Origin: Candidatus Bipolaricaulota bacterium
GTDB taxonomy: Bacteria; Bipolaricaulota; Bipolaricaulia; Bipolaricaulales; Bipolaricaulaceae
DNA length: 12,441 nt
Assembly (NCBI GenBank): GCA_027027485.1
Contig: JALVLL010000124.1
Coordinates: 1-12,441 of the forward strand
Direction of reading: 5' to 3'
Shown here: positions 1 to 4,091 of the stretch, one piece after another
Position numbering within the stretch: the first letter of the stretch is position 1
Layout: every line of letters starts with the position of its first letter
Translations under genes and position numbers: made by a program
The notes under the pieces: generated by a model
The model's database searches: none
Told to the model about the DNA's origin: nothing
Seen by the model: the letters and a program-made list of their open reading frames with translations, nothing else

Positions 1-60
1 CCTGAAGGCGCCCGCAAGCCTCGCCACCATCCGCTCATCGTACCTGCCCCAGCGCACCAT
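1..60 (-). CDS. second copy of small ORF, partial at window edge
   Basis: An ATG at 60 on the minus strand opens a frame that stays open to the window edge. Its first 19 codons match the neighbouring small ORF (66-203) exactly and codon 20 differs (Arg instead of Lys). The start lies five bases after the stop codon of that upstream copy and has the same GAGAGGA ribosome-binding sequence, so the two could be translationally coupled. Only 20 residues are visible, rich in Arg with two internal Met. Whether this copy continues into the same hydrophobic segment or into a different, longer protein cannot be seen. No family recognised. Confidence 0.4.
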   Translation of the reverse strand, partial: MVRWGRYDERMVARLAGAFR

Positions 61-72
61 TCCTCTCACCCC
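3..72. repeat. direct repeat, copy A (70 bp, identical to 146-215)
   Basis: Positions 3-72 are identical base for base to 146-215, a period of 143 bp. The match ends at single mismatches on both sides (2 versus 145, 73 versus 216), and the left side may resume beyond the window. Read on the minus strand, the repeat contains the ribosome-binding site and the first 19 codons of the small ORF plus part of codon 20. Confidence 0.9.
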
Positions 73-203
73 CTCCATTTGCTGGCCGCGCTGCCCAGGA
101 TCACCAGAAGCCCAAGTAGCGCCAAAAGGTGGATCCCACGCCCCTTGAAGGCGCCCGCAAGCCTCGCCACCATCCGCTCATCGTACCTGCCCCAGCGCAC
201 CAT
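66..203 (-). CDS. small single-span membrane protein, unknown function (45 aa)
   Basis: This minus-strand ORF runs from ATG at 203 to TGA at 66-68 and encodes 45 residues. It has a basic N-terminal half (residues 1-23, many Arg, one Lys), then one hydrophobic stretch at about residues 24-40 (His-Leu-Leu-Ala through Gly-Ser-Ala-Ala), then a short basic tail ending Lys-Trp-Arg-Gly. That pattern fits a small single-pass membrane protein. A GAGAGGA ribosome-binding sequence precedes the ATG, and a near-consensus promoter at 255-283 would start RNA near 248, which makes a real gene more likely than its size suggests. Its stop codon falls inside the leader of the downstream repeat copy, so its C-terminus may have been set by the duplication. 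No family recognised. Confidence 0.5.
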   Translation of the reverse strand: MVRWGRYDERMVARLAGAFKGRGIHLLALLGLLVILGSAASKWRG

Positions 204-215
204 TCCTCTCACCCC
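146..215. repeat. direct repeat, copy B (70 bp, identical to 3-72)
   Basis: Second member of the 70-bp direct repeat with a 143-bp period. It carries the leader and N-terminal codons of the 66-203 ORF. Full identity over 70 bp implies a recent tandem duplication, active homogenisation, or an assembly artefact. Confidence 0.9.
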
Positions 216-254
216 TGTAATTGTATTTTATTTGCTCAAAAACCATCGGAAACC

Positions 255-283
255 ATTTTAATCCGATTGGCCTTTTCTGTCAA
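255..283 (-). promoter_or_regulatory. sigma70-type promoter for the small ORF
   Basis: On the minus strand, TTGACA (278-283) is separated by exactly 17 bp from TAAAAT (255-260). This places the start near 248, about 45 nt before the ATG at 203. It sits in an AT-rich 112-bp gap (216-327) after the DUF721 gene. Five of six -10 bases and all six -35 bases match consensus. Confidence 0.75.
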
Positions 284-327
284 TTATGTTCAAGTTTTTC
301 GGACTTAATATCGAAAAATCGAACCCC

Positions 328-876
328 TTACCCGTTAACACCGCTCCCTATACGGCATATAGGGCAAAGCTTGCCCTCGCCGAAAAAGACCGTCCCACAG
401 GAAGGGCATCTCTTTCCCCCGGCGGAGAGCGCCGCCCGCTCCCTCGCCCTGGCGGCCGCCAGCATGGCCTCCATCTTCTCTCGTAGCTTCGGGGGAAGGG
501 AGCAGTGGGCCAATGCCTCCCTGGCCCACTCCCTGTCCTCACGTGTCACTTCCACCTTGAGGGGCTCCGTCCCGGTTTCGGACCTTCCCTCGGGGAGGAC
601 AAACTGCAGCTTGATATCCACCAGGTCATACCCCTTGGATCGGAGCTCATCCAGAAGCTCCTTTTTCCTTAGGTTGAGCTCCTGTGCTATCGCGTGGCTG
701 TACGTCCCCAGGTAGAGGACCCCGTCCTTCACGTACAGGGGCTTTGCGCCGAGGGCAAGCTCAGGGGCTTCCTTATCCCATTCCGTGACGAGAAGCTGCT
801 CCCCTATCTTCCCCTCGATGTTATGCCTTTTGAAGAATTCGTTAAGGAGTTCTTTCAGGTTTGTTATCGAAAGCAT
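328..876 (-). CDS. dciA: DUF721/DciA-like replication protein with C-terminal zinc ribbon
   Basis: The protein has 182 residues when started at ATG 876. Residues 1 to about 95 match the DUF721/DciA fold: a tryptophan segment (Trp33), a Lys-Asp-Gly-Val-Leu-Tyr-Leu strand, a Ser-His-Ala-Ile-Ala-Gln-Glu-Leu helix, then a hydrophobic strand ending Leu-Gln-Phe-Val. DciA proteins help place the replicative helicase DnaB in bacteria lacking DnaC/DnaI loaders. A charged helical linker (about 110-150) leads to a zinc ribbon, CX2C at Cys157/Cys160 and CX2C at Cys171/Cys174, which many DciA proteins lack. A TTG at 879 could also start the frame, but the promoter at 885-914 predicts an RNA starting near 878, favouring ATG 876 and a nearly leaderless message. 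Its place beside oriC and dnaA supports a role in initiation. Confidence 0.78.
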   Translation of the reverse strand: MLSITNLKELLNEFFKRHNIEGKIGEQLLVTEWDKEAPELALGAKPLYVKDGVLYLGTYSHAIAQELNLRKKELLDELRSKGYDLVDIKLQFVLPEGRSETGTEPLKVEVTREDREWAREALAHCSLPPKLREKMEAMLAAARARERAALSAGGKRCPSCGTVFFGEGKLCPICRIGSGVNG

Positions 877-880
877 CAAA

Positions 881-914
881 AGGAATTTTATGCCCTAATT
901 ATTATCTTTATCAA
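881..914. other. AT-rich DNA unwinding element
   Basis: This stretch is almost all A and T (only six G or C by eye) in an otherwise GC-rich window. It lies at one edge of the DnaA-box field, next to the TAG-triplet series, as expected for the segment that melts first. Confidence 0.7.
885..914 (-). promoter_or_regulatory. dciA promoter inside the oriC unwinding region
   Basis: On the minus strand, TTGATA (909-914) lies 18 bp before TAAAAT (885-890). The predicted start is near 878, two bases before the dciA ATG at 876. The -35 hexamer directly abuts the TAG-triplet series at 915-929, and the whole promoter occupies the AT-rich unwinding segment, so polymerase and DnaA would compete for it. 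Confidence 0.65.
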
Positions 915-929
915 TAGTTGTAGTAGTAG
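915..929 (+). promoter_or_regulatory. DnaA-trio element
   Basis: The plus strand reads TAG TTG TAG TAG TAG. Read 3' to 5' away from the first DnaA box, this is GAT GAT GAT GTT GAT, matching the DnaA-trio motif described in Bacillus subtilis, where DnaA filaments engage single-stranded DNA. A GC-rich 14-bp spacer (930-943) separates it from the box at 944-952, and the AT-rich segment follows on the other side, so the known order box, GC spacer, trios, AT-rich DNA is kept. Confidence 0.7.
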
Positions 930-943
930 ATGGACCGCTGGCC

Positions 944-952
944 TGTGGAAAA
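944..952 (-). promoter_or_regulatory. DnaA box next to the trio element
   Basis: The sequence TGTGGAAAA is TTTTCCACA on the minus strand. It is the box nearest the trio series and lies 44 bp (four times 11) from the next box at 988, so it could keep the same helical phase as the main array. Confidence 0.75.
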
Positions 953-987
953 CCCACATAATCCCAGTTCCAAAGCGGACTTTTACC

Positions 988-1040
988 TGTGGAAAACCTG
1001 TTAACAACCTGGGGAAATGCCTGTGGAAAGTTGTGGAAAA
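988..1040 (-). promoter_or_regulatory. phased DnaA-box array, left orientation
   Basis: Strong boxes TGTGGAAA(A/G) start at 988, 1022 and 1032. Weaker box-like nonamers at 999 (TGTTAACAA) and 1010 (TGGGGAAAT) fill the interval. Start-to-start distances are 11, 11, 12 and 10 bp, one helical turn each, all in one orientation. CCTG precedes four of the five units. Confidence 0.75.
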
Positions 1041-1081
1041 ACCCCCTCATGCCCCGTCGGCCACCTCCGCGATCCAGGCGG

Positions 1082-1124
1082 TTTTCCACAAGCTGGTCCA
1101 CATGTTTTCCACAGCTTTTCCACA
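1082..1124 (+). promoter_or_regulatory. phased DnaA-box array, right orientation
   Basis: TTTTCCACA occurs at 1082-1090, 1105-1113 and 1116-1124, with the weaker TGGTCCACA at 1094-1102. Starts are 12, 11 and 11 bp apart. The array points opposite to that at 988-1040 across a GC-rich 41-bp centre (1041-1081) and ends 11 bp from the dnaA stop codon. Confidence 0.78.
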
Positions 1125-1135
1125 GGTGGGGGAGT

Positions 1136-2470
1136 TTATCCGGAATACTTGCGACGTATCTCCTCCATGAAGGCCTCGATTTCGCTCCTGAGGAGGGGGG
1201 TATCCCGCAGCAGTTCCTGCATCTTCTGGTAGGCATGCATGATGGTGGAGTGATCGCGGTTCCCGAAGGACGCCCCCAGGGCGGGGAAGGAGCTGGAGGT
1301 GAGTTCCCGGGCTATGTAGATCGCCACCTGGCGGGCATGGGCGATGTCCCTCCTGCGGGAAGGCCCTTCCAACTCCTCCACGGTGAGGCCGTATCTCCTG
1401 GCCACCTCCTCCTTTATGACCTCCACCGTAAGGGGCTTCCGGACCCCGTTTTTGGAAACGGTGGGCAAGAGCTCGTCCAATATCTCCGGGGTGATCCCGT
1501 CGCCGTAGAGTTTCATGTAGGCGATGACCCGGATGAGGGCCCCCTCCAAATCGCGCACGTTGGAGGTGATACGGGTGGCGATCATCTCCAGGATCCTGTC
1601 GTCCACCTCCACGCCACGTCGGCGGGCCTTCTCCTGGAGGATGGCTATGCGGGTCTCCAGGTCCGGCGGCTGGATGTCTGCCACCAAGCCCCAACGGAAC
1701 CGTGAGACCAGACGGTCCTGGAGCCCGTGTAGTTCCTCGGGAGGGCGGTCCGAGGAGAGGACGATCTGCTTGCTGTTCCCATAGAGCTCGTTGAAGGTGT
1801 GAAAAAGCTCCTCTTGGGTGCCTTCCTTGTTCTTTAGGAAGTGGACGTCATCGATGAGGAGGACATCCACGTTTCGGTACTTGGAGCGGAATTGCTCAGT
1901 GGTGTTGTTGCCGATGGCGTTTATGAGCTCGATGGCGAAGCGCTCCGAGGTGGTGTAGACCACGGTGAGGTCATCGGTGTTCGCCAGGACATAGTTCCCG
2001 ATAGCGTGGAGGAGGTGGGTCTTGCCGAGTCCCACCCGTCCGTAGATGAAGAGGGGGTTGTAGGCCCGGGCAGGGGATTGGGCCACGAGCTGGGCCGCCG
2101 CGAAGGCGAACTGGGAGTTCTTCCCCGAGACGAAGGTCTCGAAGGTGTAGTCGGGGTTCAAGGGGAGGCTGCCGAGGTATCGGGGGGAAGAGATCTTCTG
2201 GGCCTCTTCCACCTTCCCTTCCTCAGCCACCACCAGGTCGAAGGAAAAATCCTTGGACACGGTGTCTTTGATGGCCCTCTCGACGAGATCCCTGAACCTC
2301 TTCTCGATGCCGATCTTTATGAAGGGGGTGGGGACCTCGAGGATGAGCTTGTTGTCCTCCACCTTCAGGGGCTTCACCTCGGAGAACCAGCCCACGAAGC
2401 TCGTGGGGGGTATCTCCTCGATGAGGCGTTGCTTTACAAGTTCCCAAAGCGACTCCGCGGAATATCCCAT
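1136..2470 (-). CDS. dnaA: chromosomal replication initiator protein DnaA
   Basis: The protein has 444 residues. Domain I is at about 1-80, domain II is very short (about 82-104), and the AAA+ domain III begins at Leu-Asn-Pro-Asp-Tyr-Thr-Phe. Walker A is GRVGLGKT (144-151), Walker B LLIDDVHF (204-211), the arginine-rich SRFRWGL segment is at 256-262 and sensor II RDLEGAL at 306-312. Domain IV ends in a helix-turn-helix with the signature FGNRDHSTIMHA (402-413), close to the usual FGGRDHTTVLHA. ATG 2470 was chosen because upstream in-frame codons run into tRNA-Phe and this start gives a normal domain I. The Shine-Dalgarno match is poor. Six tRNA genes lie just upstream on the same strand and oriC just downstream. 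Confidence 0.96.
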   Translation of the reverse strand: MGYSAESLWELVKQRLIEEIPPTSFVGWFSEVKPLKVEDNKLILEVPTPFIKIGIEKRFRDLVERAIKDTVSKDFSFDLVVAEEGKVEEAQKISSPRYLGSLPLNPDYTFETFVSGKNSQFAFAAAQLVAQSPARAYNPLFIYGRVGLGKTHLLHAIGNYVLANTDDLTVVYTTSERFAIELINAIGNNTTEQFRSKYRNVDVLLIDDVHFLKNKEGTQEELFHTFNELYGNSKQIVLSSDRPPEELHGLQDRLVSRFRWGLVADIQPPDLETRIAILQEKARRRGVEVDDRILEMIATRITSNVRDLEGALIRVIAYMKLYGDGITPEILDELLPTVSKNGVRKPLTVEVIKEEVARRYGLTVEELEGPSRRRDIAHARQVAIYIARELTSSSFPALGASFGNRDHSTIMHAYQKMQELLRDTPLLRSEIEAFMEEIRRKYSG

Positions 2471-2500
2471 CACATGGTTCCCGGAAGGAAAAAAATAAAC

Positions 2501-2576
2501 TGGTGGCGAGGCCCAGAGTCGAACTGGGGACACCGCGGTTTTCAGCCGCGTGCTCTACCACCTGAGCTACCTCGCC
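2501..2576 (-). tRNA. tRNA-Phe (GAA)
   Basis: The cloverleaf has a seven-base acceptor stem GGCGAGG/CCTCGCC and an anticodon loop CTGAAAA giving GAA. Discriminator A is followed by an encoded CCA. It is the last tRNA before dnaA, 30 bases from the dnaA start, with a T-rich tract in that gap. Confidence 0.95.
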
Positions 2577-2599
2577 ACATCTCGGCCCCTACGGGCCTC

Positions 2600-2678
2600 T
2601 GGCGGGGCCGACGGGATTTGAACCCGCGATCTCCGGAGTGACAATCCGGCGTCCTAGGCCAGCCTAGACCACGGCCCC
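2600..2678 (-). tRNA. tRNA-Asp (GTC)
   Basis: The acceptor stem is GGGGCCG/CGGCCCC, the anticodon loop TTGTCAC gives GTC, and the discriminator is G, as is typical of tRNA-Asp. CCA is encoded. The D loop is long, giving 79 bases in total. Confidence 0.93.
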
Positions 2679-2684
2679 AGCTCC

Positions 2685-2756
2685 TGGGCGAGGAGGGGAT
2701 CGAACCCCCGACCTTCCGGATGTAAGCCGGATGCTCTCCCACTGAGCTACTCGCCC
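2685..2756 (-). tRNA. tRNA-Val (TAC)
   Basis: The acceptor stem is GGGCGAG/CTCGCCC and the anticodon loop CTTACAT gives TAC. The discriminator A is followed by GGAG, so CCA is not encoded and must be added by the nucleotidyltransferase. Only six bases separate it from tRNA-Asp. Confidence 0.93.
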
Positions 2757-2759
2757 TTA

Positions 2760-2788
2760 ATTATATTTTCGCCGGATTGTGGCGCCAA
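2760..2788 (-). promoter_or_regulatory. possible internal promoter before tRNA-Val
   Basis: In the 38-base gap between tRNA-Glu and tRNA-Val, minus-strand TTGGCG (2783-2788) and a perfect TATAAT (2760-2765) are 17 bp apart. Normal spacing would start RNA at about 2753, three bases inside tRNA-Val, so it could serve tRNA-Asp, tRNA-Phe and dnaA rather than tRNA-Val. The -35 matches only four of six bases. Confidence 0.3.
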
Positions 2789-2794
2789 GCCACC

Positions 2795-2867
2795 TGTCCC
2801 CGGGGGGATTCGAACCCCCGCCTCCGGCTTGAAAGACCGGGATCCTAGACCGCTAGACGACGGGGAC
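2795..2867 (-). tRNA. tRNA-Glu (TTC)
   Basis: The acceptor stem is GTCCCCG/CGGGGAC and the anticodon loop CTTTCAA gives TTC. CCA is not encoded (A then GG). Four bases separate it from tRNA-Lys (TTT); a 38-base gap follows before tRNA-Val. Confidence 0.93.
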
Positions 2868-2871
2868 GAAT

Positions 2872-2944
2872 TGGGTCGTGCAGGAATCGAACCTGCGACC
2901 CCCGGCTTAAAAGGCCGGTGCTCTGCCAACTGAGCTAACGACCC
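2872..2944 (-). tRNA. tRNA-Lys (TTT)
   Basis: The acceptor stem is GGGTCGT/ACGACCC and the anticodon loop CTTTTAA gives TTT. No CCA is encoded. Its first base directly follows the CCA of tRNA-Lys (CTT), with no spacer. Confidence 0.94.
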
Positions 2945-3020
2945 TGGTGGGCCGTGAGGGACTCGAACCCCCAACCCGCGGATTAAGAGTCCGCTGCTCT
3001 GCCAGTTGAGCTAACGGCCC
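2945..3020 (-). tRNA. tRNA-Lys (CTT)
   Basis: The acceptor stem is GGGCCGT/ACGGCCC and the anticodon loop CTCTTAA gives CTT. CCA is encoded. It is first in the cluster, four bases after the predicted transcription start near 3024. Confidence 0.93.
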
Positions 3021-3030
3021 AACCGCCCAA

Positions 3031-3060
3031 ATCTTACGTTCCTTACCGGCCTCGTGTCAA
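3031..3060 (-). promoter_or_regulatory. promoter of the tRNA-dnaA cluster
   Basis: On the minus strand, perfect TTGACA (3055-3060) lies 18 bp before TAAGAT (3031-3036). The predicted start near 3024 is four bases before tRNA-Lys (CTT), a normal tRNA leader. It is the best promoter upstream of dnaA. Confidence 0.75.
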
Positions 3061-3103
3061 GCCACCCCTAGGAAGTTACCCGGCTCCTTTAGCCCTTTTC
3101 GGT

Positions 3104-3109
3104 TAACAT
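3104..3109 (+). promoter_or_regulatory. candidate -10 box of the nucleoside hydrolase gene
   Basis: TAACAT ends eight bases before ATG 3118, which would start RNA at about 3116. I see no good -35 hexamer upstream. The 97-bp divergent gap (3021-3117) must also hold the tRNA promoter on the other strand. Confidence 0.3.
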
Positions 3110-3117
3110 AAGCGCAA

Positions 3118-4059
3118 ATGTCCGCGAAAAAGAGGATCATCTTGGACTGCGACCCCGGCCATGACGACGCCCTGGCCATCGTCCTCGCCTGCTTTTCCGA
3201 GGAACCGGAGCTTTTGGGGATCACCACCGTGGCCGGAAACCAGACGGTGGACAAGACCACCCGAAACGCCCTCCGGGTCCTTTCCCTTATCGGAAAGGAC
3301 ATCCCGGTGGCCCGGGGGTGCGAGCGGCCCCTCGTGGGGGAGCTCGTCACCGCCCCCGAGGTGCACGGGGAGTCGGGGCTAGATGGGGCCGAACTCCCCG
3401 AGCCCCGTTTCGGACCGGTTCGGGAGCATGCGGTGGAGTTCATCGTCCGTACCCTGCGGGAAAGCCCCTCCCCCGTAACCCTCATCGCCACGGGTCCGCT
3501 TACCAACGTGGCCCTGGCACTCCGGCTGGCCCCAGATATCGCGGGGAAGATCGAGCGGATAGTCCTCATGGGCGGTGCGGCCCGGGACGCCAACGCCACC
3601 CCCACCGCCGAGTTCAACATCTTCGTCGACCCCGAGGCGGCGCATATCGTGTTCACCTCCGGTGTCCCCATCACCATGGTGGGGCTCGATGTCACCAACC
3701 GGGCCCTCCTGACCCCGGAGGAGATCCAGGGGCTCAAGGACGGTGGGCCGGTGCGCCGTGCTTTCGCCGGACTGCTCTCCTTCTATGCCGCCGCCAACGA
3801 GAGGCTCCTCGGGATAGAAGGGGCACCGCTCCACGACCCCTTGGCGGTGGCGGCGGTCATCGATCCCTCGGTGATCACGACGCAGAGGGTGCACGTGGCA
3901 GTGGAGCTCTGCGGGAGCCACACCCGGGGGACGACGGCGGTGGACCTCTACCGGGTGACGGGCAAGCCCTCCAACGCGGAGGTAGCTTTGGACCTTGATC
4001 TTCCCCGCTTCAAGCGGATGGTCCTTTCGGCCTTGGAGCGGGCCGACCGTTCGGGCTGA
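3118..4059 (+). CDS. ribonucleoside hydrolase (IUNH family)
   Basis: This 313-residue protein is an inosine-uridine-preferring type nucleoside hydrolase, which splits the N-glycosidic bond of ribonucleosides to base and ribose. The calcium/ribose-binding N-terminal motif DCDPGHDDA is at residues 10-18 (Asp12, Asp16, Asp17). MGGA is at 151-154, EFNIFVDPEAA with Asn167 and Asp171 at 165-175, and the conserved His-Asp at 239-240 in APLHDPLAVA. Length is normal for the family. ATG 3118 is the natural start because the motif follows at once; it has no Shine-Dalgarno sequence, and a weak -10 (TAACAT, 3104-3109) suggests an almost leaderless message. Adenine deaminase follows, which suggests purine nucleosides as substrates, though family members differ and sequence alone does not settle specificity. 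Confidence 0.9.
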   Translation: MSAKKRIILDCDPGHDDALAIVLACFSEEPELLGITTVAGNQTVDKTTRNALRVLSLIGKDIPVARGCERPLVGELVTAPEVHGESGLDGAELPEPRFGPVREHAVEFIVRTLRESPSPVTLIATGPLTNVALALRLAPDIAGKIERIVLMGGAARDANATPTAEFNIFVDPEAAHIVFTSGVPITMVGLDVTNRALLTPEEIQGLKDGGPVRRAFAGLLSFYAAANERLLGIEGAPLHDPLAVAAVIDPSVITTQRVHVAVELCGSHTRGTTAVDLYRVTGKPSNAEVALDLDLPRFKRMVLSALERADRSG

Positions 4060-4091
4060 CTTCCCGGGATTTGCCCGTATCCTTTGGGGAA

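Larger units (their letters stand above)
881..1124. other. chromosomal replication origin (oriC)
   Basis: This non-coding interval between the dnaA stop and the dciA start contains an AT-rich segment (881-920), a TAG-triplet series (915-929), a GC-rich spacer (930-943) and seven good DnaA boxes of the form TGTGGAAA(A/G) or its complement. Four point one way (944-952, 988-996, 1022-1030, 1032-1040) and three the other (1082-1090, 1105-1113, 1116-1124). Weaker boxes fill the gaps at 999, 1010 and 1094. The family consensus is TTATCCACA; here it is TTTTCCACA. Adjacency to dnaA, box density and the unwinding element make the call strong; I cannot test strand asymmetry across the genome. Confidence 0.92.

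Noticed and set aside
3..215. CRISPR or iteron interpretation of the left-edge repeats
   Set aside because: There are only two copies, the 70-bp unit is too long, and the repeat coincides with a ribosome site plus N-terminal codons, which fits a gene duplication better.
877..879. TTG start for dciA
   Set aside because: The predicted RNA start near 878 leaves TTG 879 outside the message; ATG 876 is adjacent.
895..1236. Minus-strand open frame (113 codons) across oriC
   Set aside because: It crosses DnaA boxes and the dnaA 3' end in another frame; its residues come from repeated TGTGGAAAA words.
2471..2533. Upstream extension of dnaA to a start at 2533
   Set aside because: The extension would run through tRNA-Phe and lacks DnaA similarity; domain I begins normally at ATG 2470.
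1841..2641. Long plus-strand open frame antisense to dnaA
   Set aside because: GC-rich shadow of dnaA that also runs into tRNA genes; no recognisable protein motif.
2766..2794. GTGGC/GCCAC hairpin in the tRNA-Glu to tRNA-Val gap as a terminator
   Set aside because: No T-tract follows the stem on the transcribed strand; the A/T run is a -10-like box instead.
2542..2974. Minus-strand open frames across the tRNA cluster
   Set aside because: Their translations are tRNA sequence read as protein (recurrent GGSIPS / GVRIPP patterns), with no independent coding signal.
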